Assembly (NCBI RefSeq): GCF_000276665.1
Contig: NW_004955472.1
Coordinates: forward strand, 4,082,738 to 4,146,737
Source: Chinchilla lanigera
Lineage: Eukaryota; Chordata; Mammalia; Rodentia; Chinchillidae
Direction of reading: 5' to 3'
Length of the DNA: 64,000 bases
The translations under genes and the position numbers were made by a program. How positions within the stretch are numbered: position 1 is the stretch's first letter; each line of letters opens with the position of its first letter. Below the pieces are notes generated by a model. The model was not told the DNA's origin, searched no databases, and worked only from the letters and a program-made list of their open reading frames with translations. Positions 21,451 to 34,371 of this stretch are shown piece by piece.

Positions 21451-24107
21451 ACTCATATGCTCTTTTTTGTTCTCATTTTTAAAGTTTTTATAAAGCTGCT
21501 CTCTGACTACTTATTTTCATTAGGTTCAACGGTGTTGAAAGAGAGCAAATGATTTTCTGATAAAGTCATATTTAAAAATCTCTCATGGTTCAGGACTTCA
21601 AGCCATCACATATGATACGACCTTTACAGCAGCATCAAATGGCTTGGTCACCTCAACACATTATTGATTCAAGTACTGTATTCCATGAAGTTTATTTTCT
21701 ACTTCAGTATCTGTATTGTATATACATATGTATGTTTTCAGAGGCTCAACGTTTTTGCAGTTTTACATTTCTAGTTTACACTCTAGGGGGAGCCAAAAGA
21801 TAGTCCCTGAAATTGCAGTCCAGAAGGTTCCTTATGATTCTTCTCTGTGCCCTAGAAAAATCACTGAAAACATATATCTGCTTTGTCACATAAATTGCAT
21901 TTGTTTCCACTTCTGAGCTCTGTAGTATCTTTCAGTAGGCTACTTCTAGAAGCCATAATTAGTCTCCAGAGATCCTGAGTGGCTTCTTCAAGGTCACTGT
22001 TGTCCTTCTGTTACTTAACTTCCTTATCTTTTGTGCTTGTTCATTTGTTCAATCAACAGAGTTTATTAGATGTCTGCTATTGAGGAGAGTCTAAATTAAG
22101 TATTGAGCATATGTTCGTATCCAAAAAGACCGGATCACCAGCATTTCTGACTTAACACTGGTAGACAGCACTTCAGCAGGCTTCATGGCATGTGCATTTC
22201 ATTTAATATACCTGAAATTCTTAGGGGTTAACACTTTCTAAACTCTTAATGGAAGTCTTAATGGAAGTTCTTAACGGTCTTAATGGAAGTTCTAACATGT
22301 CCACTCATTTTTATTTGTGTAAATTTGATTAACAAGCTGCGAGCTTACACAGCTAACTGAAGATGGGTCAAGGGGATTCCCACATCAAAGCAACATTCTC
22401 CATCCAAAGTAACCCAGCTACTTTTCCTTGGTTTCTGTAACAGATATAACTAGAAAAAAAAAAACAGTGACCATGCACTTCTTTAATTGTATGTCCTGGA
22501 AAAGCAATGAAAATCAGAGAAGAAAGGAAGAAGAATAAAGTAGACATTAGAGAAGGAAAAGGAGACAGAACACAAGCACTTATTAGACTTGAAATTTTGG
22601 CTCTAGCCTGGTTTCTGCACTCCTCCGCTTAAGTTCTGCAAGATATTATGACATTTTTATAACAAATTTCTAACTGCTCTCATTCAAAGAGTGTCTTTGG
22701 ATTACTTATTGTAGGACAATCTTACATTGCAAATTAAAGTAGAATCATCACCTCCAGCCATACTGTGTTTTCTTTGAAAGCAAATTGATAGCATTTTAAC
22801 AGAACGTAATGTCTGTCCTATAGGTATTCAGCTGATCAGAAGATTGTGCTATAGTGGTATTCATAGATCATTATTTATTCCAAATTTAGAGTGGATGCCC
22901 TGGTTTATGTGAAGATAGTTTAAACTTTGGTGTGAGCCATAGTCTATGTAATAGTTTCCTGTTCAATATTTTAAAATGCAAATATCCTGAAGTCTTAAAT
23001 AAAATGCATATCCAATGTAATGTGGAAATTTTATTGCCAGTGGAAAGACCATTAGAAAATGTCAGAAGAAAATAATCTTGTTTTAACCATGTATATGTGC
23101 TCTTTGTTTAGCCATTCTTGTTATACTGATTGCTAACCAAATCCTGCAGGAAACATTCCATGAACAATTCAACCCTCCAATGATTTCAGAACAATACACA
23201 GGCAATTCCCAGGTGTAAGTGCTGTGGCAAAAGCAATTCTCAGAAAGTTCCCAGTTCAGTCACACAGAGTTCTAAAACATTTAGACAAAAGGTAATGGAT
23301 GTTTCATTTCCTCTGGGTCAAGTTTGGAGGTCAGCACTATGAAAAACTGTAGGAGGTACACTGGCAACGTTTTTTTTTTTTTTCCTCTTTTAATGTTCAA
23401 AAGCCAGAATAGGAACAACCTACATAACAGACTTTGTTCCTAGCTATTTGATTTAGACTCTTGCTGTGAAGCACATTGAGTAGTATGTGCTGGAGCAGGG
23501 AAATTGGGCAAGAGGTTGTGGTGAGACCTGGCCATGGAAAATCCATAGTGGATATAAAGGAGAGATTCTAGTCACTATAGCATGAATAACAATAAGGAAA
23601 TAGAACGACCATTCTAAGGCATGTAATCCTAATGTTAAGTCTGATATACATGGCCCTGAAAAAGGCTTATTTTCAGTTTTTAAGGATAGCTGGTTCAGGT
23701 ATGCTGACATTATTCTGCAAGTTTTCTGATTTTGTGGAGTAGGACTACTATGACCACCACACTTTGCTCATAGGCATGGGAAAGACAGGGAGGAAATGGT
23801 AGCCAGATTTATCCTCTTATGTGTGACTTTGTGTGACTTTCCTGTTTATTAACTCCTTAAAGAAAAGCTCCTTAAATATAAAAACAAGTTGAAACAAACT
23901 CAAATTGTCAGCCTCCCCCATATTGTGCACATTAACTGTCATCTGGCCATTTGCAGGCGTCAGTATGATTTTCTTTCTCTTTGTTGTTACAAACACAAAT
24001 ACAAGTGCGCGTCTTTATGTCTGTGGGGAGAGGTAGAGTATTGTGTGTGCTTTGTACATTTTCATCCTTCTATATGGCTAAAAAGCTGCAGTCTTTTTAT
24101 GTGTATG
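21451..24107. other. AT-rich non-genic stretch
   Basis: No gene recognised. A short tandem repeat lies at 22243-22293. The T-run at 23371-23384 and frames of 60-85 codons carry no protein signal. Confidence 0.5.
22243..22293 (+). repeat. short tandem repeat of 'cttaatggaagtt'
   Basis: About four diverged copies of an 11-15 base unit (ctTAATGGAAGT) occur in a row, one altered to 'cttaacggt'. Confidence 0.8.
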
Positions 24108-24640
24108 TGAAAGTTAACTGTGGTGTCAACTTGAATGAGAGACGCTTAACTGACTGGTTTAGCACGGTTCTGTGTGTGTCTGGATGTCTGACTTAGTGAG
24201 GATGGAAGACCCACCCTGAGTATGGATGGCACCAAGAGTAGCCTTGTAGATTGGATGGAATAAAAGGGGAACAAAGAAGGAAGCCTCACTTTGGCTTCTT
24301 TAGAAGAGCTCCAGTCCTGGTCATCACCTTTACACACCCGTCGGGAGGTTTGCAAATCAGACTGTTCATCCTGGGGCTGGGGATTTAGCTTAGTGTCACA
24401 GCACCTGCCTGGCAAGCACGAGCTTGTGAGTTGGATTCCCGGTACTGGAAAAAAACCAAAAAAACCCAAAAAAATCCCAAGCAAACAGACTGTTGATCCT
24501 TACAGTGCCGACCCTCAAGTTCCTTGATAAGGACTTGCATGGACTCCGCAGTGAGCTCCAAGCCTTTGAATGTGATTTGATTCCTTGGATCGCCAGTGCA
24601 CAGAAGGACTTTTGCATTTTTCCACATCTGATACTATAGG
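24108..24640 (+). mobile_element. MLT1-like LTR (ERVL-MaLR), interrupted by an ID SINE
   Basis: Starting 'gttaactgtggtgtcaactt', it continues with 'gggtgtgtct'-like text, 'gaagacccaccctgagtatg', 'ggatggcaccaa' and 'ggaataaaaggggaacaaag'. This order matches the MLT1-type LTR consensus. The copy is split by the ID at 24373. Its 3' end is blurred; the AATAAA-bearing and CT/TA-rich sequence at 24910-25060 may belong to it. Confidence 0.65.
24373..24485 (+). mobile_element. ID-type SINE with 15-bp TSD
   Basis: 'ggggctggggatttagctta' head, B-box 'gttggattcccggtactgg', A-rich tail with C interruptions. Flanks are CAGACTGTTCATCCT (24358-24372) and CAGACTGTTGATCCT (24486-24500), 14 of 15 identical. 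Confidence 0.94.
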
Positions 24641-24647
24641 TGGAGAT

Positions 24648-24718
24648 ATATATAATATTTACATATTATTATATATTATATATCATTTATATAATATTAT
24701 ATGTTCTATATCATATAT
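24648..24718. repeat. AT-rich low-complexity run
   Basis: Interrupted TA/ATT repeats over about 70 bases. Confidence 0.85.
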
Positions 24719-24981
24719 GTCAGAAAACCCATTACACTGCCTGCTCTTAGAGAAGAAACTGAATGTGAATATGAAGCAATCTCGATGACCAAGGTTGCCC
24801 AAGCAGCAGGTTGCCATACTAATAAATATCTGGAAGCTCATGGCCACCATTTTGAGCACCTGGTGTAACTGTACAGGCCAAAGGTAACTTGTATTAATCT
24901 CATGATGCCTCAATAAATTTAGTATTGAAGTATTTATATAAATTTTTCTTTTTCTGTGGTGTGTATATATTTTTTGGAATT

Positions 24982-25010
24982 CTCTATCTCTCTGCCTGTC
25001 TCTGTCTCTA

Positions 25011-25050
<40 letters not shown>

Positions 25051-25060
25051 CAAATATATA
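24982..25060. repeat. (CT)n(TA)n compound microsatellite
   Basis: Interrupted CTCT units become a pure CT run at about 25013-25035, then TATA to about 25060. Confidence 0.92.
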
Positions 25061-26572
25061 TTCATTCATTCTCTCTCTATATATTCATTTATATCCATAT
25101 ATTCTTATCTGCTTTAACCCCCATGAATAACACATAATTGAGAAGAGTCTAGGCCGTTGGACTTGATCGCATGATCAAGCTACCTGATGGCAATAACATC
25201 TGTAAGAGTTCTCCAGAAGTTCATACATAAAAAACATAACAGTATAAAGCCCTCTCTTCCTAGGTGAAAGTTAACAAGTTCAATTCTTTCTTCCTCTTTC
25301 CTTCCTTCTCCTCTCCCTTCAGTTTTCCTCTTTCTTTGAAAGAATGTCCCACGTAAATCTCATATAATAGCCAGATAGCAATAAAGTTAACATTTTTTGA
25401 GTACTTAGCTTCATGCAATTGTAAATTATCAACTTATTTATTTAATATTTTCCCAAACTTAAGAACCAAATGATTACTTCACTAGTGACACACTTTTTAC
25501 TATAATCAGTGATCTAGAAGTCTAGAAGTAGCAACTTACATGAGATCATAGAAGGAAAGGCTACTACCAGAATTTGATTCTAGATGACTGACTTCAGGAT
25601 GAAAACTCTTGACCATCCTTGATGCCGACATCAAGTACATATTTTGTTAAATTTTCACACATTCAAGCAAAATATTTTCATCAGCATTTTACAAATAAGA
25701 AAACTTGAAACCCTAAGTGATGATGTAATTTCCACTGTGTTACTAAGCTATGAAATAATGCAATTTGAATTTAAACAGGTTTATCTGGCTTTAGAGAGAA
25801 CAACAGAATGGTATATAGCTGCTATGTATTGACTGCTTGACTTGAAATAAATATTTGTTTGAATTTTGATAGTGATGTTGAATTTTTTTTAATTTCTTTT
25901 TTGCTCCTCAAACAAGTCTGCAATAATAGGATGACACAGATGAGTCCAAAAAGTATGGGGAAAAATCAGTGATTATACAAAAATTCTACAGTTTGAACTT
26001 AAAAATAATAATTTTAATTACAATATTAATAGTTTCCATAAAGATCTCCATAGCAACAGCAGCAAAGTGGAGCACATTTACCTCACTTGATGTTAGGATA
26101 TATCATAAAAAAAACAAGAAATAGATTACGGTTGATGGGAACTAGAACACAAGCAGGCCCATAGGTTAATGTGAAAAAGAGAAGGATGAAGAAGCACAGA
26201 AGAAAATCATGTTCAACATGGGAGTTTGGTGTCTAATAAAGCTTTCATTGTTGGTAATGCAACACATCCAACCTAATAAGTGATGAATTGACAATCACAG
26301 GAAACTATAGCTCATAAACATATCAGGTGTTTCCTAACTTCAGTCCTAATTAAGTCAATACACAACAGATTTGATACTATTTTTAACTCCCAGTGGTGGA
26401 CATACATTTACATATTCCCTGGGAACAGCAAGGATTGAGAGAAACAGTAAGATATTCTTACATAGTGCTGAATGAAGTGTGTGCTGTTACCATCATTTAT
26501 AAAAGACAATTAGAAGAAATTTATAACTTTAAAAAGTCATGTGTTTTTGATGACACGTTCACCATACAAGAT
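25061..26572. other. AT-rich non-genic stretch
   Basis: No gene or named repeat recognised. A pyrimidine-rich run near 25280-25320 has no convincing partner donor. Confidence 0.5.
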
Positions 26573-27316
26573 GGTAGGAAGGACAAATATGTATACGCAC
26601 ACTCAGGATAGCTAGGATAATTGTACTACTAATATCTGTTGGTTTATTGAAAGGAACTGCTAATGTGTAACTGATCAATCTTGCATAACTATATCTGGTT
26701 ATATGTGCAACCGTTTTGAATATGACATTATGTAATATAACAACCATTGTGAACATCCTATCACCATGTTTTGAGATCCTGTATTGTTTTTATTGTTCTC
26801 GATGCTGTTTTGTTTATGTATTTATTTTTGTTATTTTGGGTTTTTTTCTTTTCTCTTTAAAATGAAAAACAAAATTTGTATGTATATACAAGGATAGCTG
26901 GGATAGATGTATTGGTGATGTCTGATGTATTGAAAGAAACAGTCAGTGCTTAAAATTTTCCCTTTTTTTGACCAATTTTTCATGCTTAAATCTACTACTC
27001 AGAATGACTGATCTGAAAGCAACAGCATGCAGTATAAGAATCATTGCTGAACTCCTGCCATCTTGTATGGTGAAGCTGTGCATCATTTATAATTTTTTTT
27101 GTAACTTGTTACTGTCTTTGATTGTTTGATGAGTCTTACATCTTTATGTCTGTTGGACCGAGCAACTTTATTGAAGATAACAGTATGTAATGTAGCAACA
27201 ATTGTTAATTCCTATCATTCTGTTTTGAGGTCATGTATCTTTTTTTTGTCTTTGTATTGTCTTGATTTTGTTTTCATTGTTGGTTTGTTAGCTTTTCTAA
27301 ACTTCAAAATAAAAAA
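26573..27316 (+). mobile_element. two tandem L1 3' UTR units
   Basis: Unit 1 (about 26573-26875) contains 'aggatagctaggataattgt', 'gatcaatcttgcat', 'caaccattgtgaac', 'cctatcaccatgttttgaga' and an A-rich end. Unit 2 (about 26876-27316) repeats 'aggatagctgggatagatgt', 'caacaattgttaattcctat' and 'cattctgttttgaggtcatg' and ends A-rich. They are head to tail. No ORF2 sequence lies upstream, so both are tail-only insertions of the local L1 family. Unit 2 carries an extra ~140 bp before its 3' block. Confidence 0.7.
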
Positions 27317-27380
27317 AATCCTCGAACATGCAGACATGTACAATATTTTTTAACTTGTATGAATGTACCTTTGTGCACGT

Positions 27381-27381
<1 letters not shown>

Positions 27382-27413
<32 letters not shown>
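27382..27413. repeat. (CA)n microsatellite
   Basis: About 15 CA units. Confidence 0.97.
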
Positions 27414-27415
<2 letters not shown>

Positions 27416-27869
27416 TAACCAGTCCAGATTCACATGGAAAGTGGAGGTAAAATGCTAAGGCAGATGCCAAATAAAAAGGTGACTTGGATGGAGAAATGAA
27501 GATCAAGTCTCAGCACTGAGAGGTGCCAATATATCTCCTGGGGAAACATTTTATTCAGGCTGCTGTGAAAACTTCTACTTTTAGGTACTCATATCTATTT
27601 TACATAAAAGATACTTATATATGTTTTAGAAATCACATGATTCTTCTGCTACAAAGCTAAACTAACTCAGTAGGGCTCTAACAGTTCTAACCCCGTGCCC
27701 TGATCCCCAGAGGCAATTTTACTAATTGTATTCATATTTTCATGTACATATAATAGTTTTTCGTCAGTCCTAGACGTTATATTTTGCCCATCTTGTAGTA
27801 GGTAAAAGTTTTGACTCTCTTTGCCTTGTTGCTGTTACTTTCCTTTCCCTTTCTTTTTTCTCTCCCCAG

Positions 27870-28001
27870 ATCAATCCATATACAAGTGCATCATTGTTTT
27901 CACACCCCTGGGTCAAAATCTCAGTGACAGGATAGAGAGAAACAAGGATTTAAATAACTCAGATATTGTTTTGCCTTCCCTGAACAGTTTATGGAGGATA
28001 G
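27870..28001 (+). other. candidate protein-coding internal exon, 132 nt
   Basis: A textbook acceptor (a long pyrimidine tract ending CTCTCCCCAG at 27860-27869) and a donor (GGATAG|GTAAGTCC, GT at 28002) enclose 132 nt, a multiple of three. One of three frames is open across it, phase 1 at both ends, encoding about 44 residues beginning DQSIYKCIIVFTPLGQNLSD; the other two frames contain stops. No known repeat overlaps it. I do not recognise the peptide, and there is no second exon nearby to pair with, so this could be a decoy splice pair in intronic DNA. Confidence 0.35.
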
Positions 28002-28059
28002 GTAAGTCCTCCATCAACACGGAGTAGAATTATCACTATAAAATTGTCAAACCAGGCTA

Positions 28060-28380
28060 AAGAGGCAGAAGTAGACTTTGAACCAAGGGCAGCCCTCTTC
28101 CACTCTCTGAGACATGCAAAGTATCAAAAACGTCATGATTGTTGCCCATAAGGACCTGGAGTTTCTCATCTGTTTAGTGGCCAACGGCACTGGAGCAAAG
28201 AGACGCAGACCGAATGAAGCTCCGCCTGGGTATGGAAAGGTGTTCCTGGCTGGACTGCAGCTGGATGGACCTGCAGCAGAGTTTGGACCTCCCTCTGCCC
28301 TGAAAGACCGGACGAACAGCACCGGTTGATCCAGACACCTTAACTTTCCCCTCATTTTGACTAAGCCTCATGACTCAGGG
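28060..28380 (+). mobile_element. possible LTR-like fragment or unrecognised GC-rich block
   Basis: This block is GC-richer than its flanks and retains about ten CpGs. The text 'gacgcagaccgaatgaagct' and the following Pro/Gly-rich stretch, ending 'ccggttgatccagacacctt', remind me of rodent ERV-type LTR sequence, but the family match is a recollection only. A 71-codon frame at 28114-28329 is open, with no recognised domain. An exon or gene-copy origin is the alternative. Confidence 0.3.
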
Positions 28381-28544
28381 CTTCAAGTCTTCTTTTCCTT
28401 AGAGCATTTTCTTTACAAAACATGCGGTTGCCAATGATAATTTTCTGTCCCTTGGAGATAGCCAGTCACTGGCCAGATTTACAAGTTAAGGACATCTTTC
28501 TCAGTAACCTGGAATTTATCCCACTTAAGTGTAATTCTTCTTTT

Positions 28545-28632
28545 ATTTTTATTTTTTGAAAGCAGAAATAGAACTCAGGACCTCGTGCTTGCCATGCAGA
28601 CGTCATGCCTCCGAGCTACACCCCTGACTCCT
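28545..28632 (-). mobile_element. old ID-type SINE (antisense)
   Basis: 'gaactcaggacctcgtgctt', 'gccatgcag' and 'gagctacacccctgactcc' are diverged reverse ID sequence, with a T-rich left end. Confidence 0.7.
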
Positions 28633-30522
28633 TAAATGTAATTGTCAAGAAAAAGTACCTCCCCTACAGTCAAGGGTTTGGAAGACTAGGAAGGAGCCTC
28701 ACTTTGATAAAGGCTAATTAGCAAATATAAGTAACCTGAGCATACAGACACAGATCACCTAATATTCCCAAATAATTCCCCACTAGTTTACTGAGTGCTT
28801 AAAGACTATCTTGCCTCTGGTTTAAGTGCAGCAACTTCGGTATCTCTCATCTGCTCTGTGGTTTCATCACTCTTTGCAATGCGTTTATGTCTTCTTTTGC
28901 TATTTAACTACCAGTGTGGTTTGCTTTGACAGAGATCACTGACTGCAAACTTTAGCACAGGATTCCACAGGTGTGGAAGAGCCTGTCACAGATACCAGAG
29001 AAACTGAACAAGACCTGCACACAGGGAAATGAGACTTTCGTCTTGACCATCGTTGGATAGTTTAATTTTTTTATTTTTCATACACAAGTATTTTGACTTG
29101 AGGGAGAAAATGAGAATAAATGAGTCCTCCTCCTCACCAAAGAATGTCAGTTAACAAATTCAATTTTATTTTATTGGAGTGTATTATTCAATTGGTCTTC
29201 AGCTTTTCCTTCATATATTCTCGCATTTCAAAAGTTAGACAAAGTTATCAGATTTGAAGGACAGAAGATAAACTAAGTAAAATAATGGATCTGTGTGTGT
29301 AAATTTATGAACCTATTGATTAAGTAATTGGGGCATTATGATTTTAACATTTAAAGTAAAATGCAATGTTGAGCAAAAAAAAGAAAGTCGTTAATTTTTG
29401 AAACAGATTTTATGATTGCATTCATAGTTAATATTCTGACTAAATGGCTCAGCATATTAAAAATGATGGAAGTGTTTATTGATTAAATAAAAAGGGGTAT
29501 TGCTTTTATACACCTTGGAGAACACTTATAATAAAGATTTTCCCATAGCTATATTGAAAACTGTAATAGATGTGCAATAAAATTAATAGATCATGTTATT
29601 ACCATTGTCTTTATTATTGACAATTTTGCTAGATCTTTTAAAATTTTATTGCTGAAGAATTCTTCATGAAGCTAACTTAATAGCTAGAGATTTAAATTAG
29701 GAAATGTTGCAGCAGTCCTTTTTTCTTACAATTTAATTTAGTTTCTTTTTCCTCTTAATCATTATATTATAGAGACTTTTGGTGTGAGTAGAGCATTCAT
29801 TAACAAAGACAGTTGGTAATACCAGTTTGCAGGAACTATGTAGCTTTCCTATACTTAACTTTCAGGAATAGAAAAAAATGTAAATACTTTGGCTCCGAAA
29901 TATGTTTGTGTTTGTCACTGGTATGGATATATGAAATAAATCCAGTGTATCAATTGCAGAAGTAAAGATGATTTGTAAATAATCTAGGATGTATTTCTCA
30001 TGTAATAAAATTTTCCATCAGAGGCGTTTTGATAACTTTCTCATGTCCATAGCAGAGAATATAAATAATTCTCTTCAAAAATACATATAAACAAAAATAA
30101 GCATAAATAAAACTTATGAAAGTATAAATCACTTTCCTACTTTCAAATTCAAAGATGATTTATCATTGGCTATTGGTCTAAATGTGTCCTGGAATCTTGA
30201 ATGTACTCTTTCATTCACTTTTCATTCATCAAACAGTAGGGAACCACCTCTTATGAGCCGGAAGCTGTTGCAGAGGCTGAGAATTCGGAGGGTACAAACC
30301 AAGTTGCTATGGTTGATAACTAATGAGAACCAAATTGTTACAGTGTCATAGTATAGCAGCTTAGGGCTACACATAGCATTGCATGGGCTCCAAAATATGC
30401 ATTTGCATTTTGCAAAAATATCAACAAAAGCATCTTATAAGAGATAATATGTGGGCTGTATCCCAAAGATGGAAGAGTTCTAGGGAGAGAAGGCGAGGCT
30501 ACTGGCCTTTTTTAAATCCATT
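28633..30522. other. AT-rich non-genic stretch
   Basis: No gene or named repeat recognised. Confidence 0.5.
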
Positions 30523-30910
30523 TGAGGTTATTATTTGTGTGAAGTAAGATAAGTATGCAATTTCATTCTTCTTCATGTGCATGCCTAATTTTTCCCAACA
30601 ATATTTATTAAAGAAATTGATCAATTCCCAGTGTGAGTTGTCGGCACTTTTGTCAAAGAGAAATACATTGTAAGTGCATGGATGTATGCTTTTGGCTACT
30701 CTATGCTAGTCTTTTGGTTTGTATATCTGCTTTCATGCCAGCACATACTGCTTTAGTTGCCATATCTTTGTAGCACATTTTGAAATTCAGATACTTCCAG
30801 CTTTGTTCTTCTTCCACAGCACTGTATAGTTGTTTGTGGTTTTTGTAACTCAAGATAAATTTTAGTACCTTTTAATTCTTTCTGTGAAAAATATAATTAC
30901 ATTTTATAGG
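30523..30910 (-). mobile_element. old L1 fragment (antisense)
   Basis: Antisense text such as 'cttcatgtgcatgcctaatt', 'cccaacaatatttattaaag', 'cacttttgtcaaag' and 'ctttcatgccagcacatact' follows the order of the mammalian L1 ORF2 3' end and 3' UTR. Confidence 0.75.
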
Positions 30911-32555
30911 AAGTTCATCAAATCTTTAGCTCACTGTATACAGCGTGATTTCAATAATATTAACATTTAACATTTTGCAAAAGAAAAGGGAAGCATAGAG
31001 TCCCTAAAAGCATAGTGTATGCATAATAGAAATTGATTTATGCTAATTTTTATTATAATATAATATACAAGACGCAGGGAGGGACACAGTGAGCTAGAGA
31101 TAAAGAAACTTATACATCCTGATGGGGAAGCTTTGCTTCCTTCACCAAGAAATGATCATCGTCTAATATATCACAGGCAAATAGTTCTTCAGTATTTATC
31201 AATTTACACGTCTCTTCTGCATGCCCCATTATACCCATGCATCTACACATCTGCATGTCTCTGTAAACCAAAGTTAACACCCAAACTCCTGAGTCTTGTC
31301 CCAGTGTTGCTGATGACTAGGAGTTAAATGGGCTCTTACATTTTTTTTTTCTTCTTGGCTGTAGCTCATCTTATGACATCTTAATTGATAAAGACAAAAT
31401 CAAACAATGGAAACCCATTATGAAGACAAAATATTTTTCAAGGTTTTGATAACTTGCTTAGAAATGAAACGAGCCTATCTTCATCTCAGTACTACACCTA
31501 TTTTAACAGTTTTGTAAATCCTGAGACATTATTTATAAAAATCCCCTTTCATTTTCCCTCTATTCATTCATCCTAGAAACACTTAGCCTGTACTAAATTT
31601 AGTCCCTTCCAAAAGTTTTTGCATTCTCCTCATTTTTCAAGTCTCAAGCCTCCAGTGTTAAATCTGTCTCTCAATTTAAATTTTACCCTCTCATGAAGGT
31701 CTTTCATAATCACCTTGGTAAAAGCAACACATCTAGTGACTTTCTGTAACATATTCTAACCTATTTGACTTTCACAGCATTAATTATAATGCTATGAAAT
31801 TATCTTCTATTATTCACACATGTTTATTGTCTCAGAAACATAAATAAAAGTTGAATCTTATTTCTTATGTTGTCGAGAATTGTTACTTTGTATTTTGCCC
31901 ATTTTGCCATCCCAAGCACCTAGAATAGAGTCCATTGCTTAAAATGATCTGGTAAGTGTAGTTGGCTTTCACACCATGTTAGTTTCTGGCACAGCAAGTG
32001 CAGAGGAAGGAAGGTGAAGGTGAGAATAAAGATTGAAAGTTTACATCCCCCGAGAAATTCAAAGATAATTCTACTTTGATAACTTCACTACATTTATTCT
32101 CTGTTGTGATTAACACATATACTTTTTTGACTTTGTATGTTAAAGACAAACTCTGTTTGTTGTATATTACAAATATTTTAAATATCTTCTCAAAATGCTA
32201 TATTTAATCTATGTTTATGAGTTTGTTTCATAAAGCTGTTTTTTCATGATTTTATAGTTGTATCTTTAGTCATAATATCAACCTTATTGTATAATTTGTA
32301 AGCCAATACATTCTTCATGATATGTAAATCAATATTTTAGTAAACATATCAAATCAGACAAACATCATCACAGTAAATTTTACAACTCTGTCCTTATAAC
32401 CAGAATGACCTTGGGAATATTTCTAGATAATACTTTCCTACCCTCAGTACATGGCAAAGATAGATATAATTTATTTGACATAGGTTTGCCATTACTAAAA
32501 GTTTCCTCCAAAATGATTGTAGAATTCTTCACTTTTGTAATATTGTGGCGGTCAT
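30911..32555. other. AT-rich non-genic stretch
   Basis: No gene or named repeat recognised. Confidence 0.5.
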
Positions 32556-34371
32556 CTTTGAAGTAGAAGATATCACTATTTCATTTGTTTATAATGCTAA
32601 AAGATCTTCCATTGTACCTACACAAAACATTTGTTTTCATCCCTTTCTCAGTTGTTCAATTGTTTTACATTTGGGACTATAATGAGAAGAATATTATTAT
32701 GGAAATTAACATACACCTCTTTGTTCTTAAGTAGATATATCATTTTTTGTAGGTTGATAGATGAGAATGTGATTGTTTAATTATAACCTAAATTTATATT
32801 TAGCTTCAAAAAACAGCTTTCAGAAATGACTCTTTATTTACACTGCCCAGCAACAGGTGAGGATTTCTGCTTCTTCAAATCTTTGCCAAAATCTGCTATT
32901 GTCTGTGATAGATTTTGACTATTATGATGTGCTCACATTGTTACCTCATGGTAGTTTTAATTTTCTAAAAGAGAAGTCAGGTTGGAACTATTTTTGAATT
33001 CTCATTGTCAATGTACATATCAGTGGCATGTGGGTTTATTTCCCTTGCCTTCTTAACTGAGTTGTTTGCCTTTTTGTTGAATTATGTATTATTTATGTTA
33101 CTTATATATTCCAAATACAATCTGCTAAGTAATATTTCTGCTAGTGTTTGGGTTTGGTCTGAGCTTTCCTTGTTTTTTTCTTTTTCTTTGTGAGAGAGGG
33201 TTTCCCTATGCAGTTCAGGCTGGCCTTCAACTCACTTTGTAGCCCAGCCTGGCCTCAAACTCACAGTGATCCTTTTGCCTCAGGCTCCTAAATGCTGGGA
33301 TTAAAGGGGTGCACCACCATACCTGGCTCTTCGTTTTTCAAATTAGTTTCTTCTGAAGAGAATTTACAAAATTTTTAATGAAATACTTTTTACTTCTATA
33401 AAGTAGAAATTTTGTTGGTAGTGTTCTTGCTTGAAATCATGTAAAAGACTTAAATTCATAGATTTGCTCATAAATAATCTGTAAACATTTTATTTTTAAT
33501 TAAAAGACACTATTTGTGAAGCTCAAAGACACATAAAAATACCTAATCATGTCAATTCAATATTGTTATATTAAATCCCACAGATACATAAGCCAGATAT
33601 TTAAGTGACTTATTAAAAAGCACATAATGTATGCACTTTAGGATATTTCTATCTGTGATTGTATTTTCTGGAAACTTTTCATATATATGTATGCCCTAAA
33701 TTGTTTCTTTTCACCTTCTTGTTTTTGCATATGAATATTCAATCATCCCAGTTTCATTTGTTCAAAAGAATAATTGTTAACCATTTCCTAATAAAATTTT
33801 CTATGTGTTACAACCAACTGTCCTGAAATATGAGGATCTATTTCTTAACTCCCTGTTTTGTTCCCTTGACCCACATGTCCATTTTTTGCCAGAAAGCTTG
33901 AAATCAAGTAAGTTATACTTTGGAAAACTTTTGGCTGCTCTGTATTCCTTTCATGTAAGGAGCAGTGTGTATTTTAAAGTTAAACTATTTTTAGAGCCGT
34001 TTTAGTTTCACTGCAAACGAGAGTCAAAGGTATAGAGATTTTTCATGTACCTCTTGCCCTGAGCACATATTAAAGCTTCCACATTTTCAACATCTTTGCC
34101 CACCCCGGTACATGTGTCAGGGCTGACAAACCTGCACTGACACAAAATTATCACTGAAAGTCCCAGTTTACATTAGAGTTTACTCCTGGTGCTCCACATC
34201 TCAAGTTTTTAACCAGTTCACAGTACATGCTATTATTATGCTATCAGAGATACCCCCACAGTGTTTTCACTGTTCTAAAAATCCAGCTCACTTGAGATGT
34301 TAGTAAGAATTTCCTCCTCAGTATTCTATAGCTGTGAGGAGGAGGAGGCCAAGGAGAGAAAACAAAGAGAC
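32556..34371 (-). mobile_element. old L1 3' region (antisense), SINE-interrupted
   Basis: Antisense blocks recur in L1 3' UTR order: 'gtaggttgatagatgagaat', the 'acagctttcagaaatgactc' region, and later 'cctcttgccctgagcacata' with 'ttccacattttcaacatctt'. Diverged; split by a B1 at 33165-33330 and by the N gap. Confidence 0.6.
33165..33330 (-). mobile_element. B1 SINE (antisense)
   Basis: 'gagagagggtttccctatgc', 'ggctggccttcaactcactt', 'gtagcccagcctggcctcaa' and 'tgctgggattaaaggggtgc' in the reversed order, including the internal duplication. Confidence 0.92.

Noticed and set aside
24925..25137. 70-codon frame rich in Ser, Leu, Tyr and Ile
   Set aside because: It translates the (CT)n(TA)n microsatellite.
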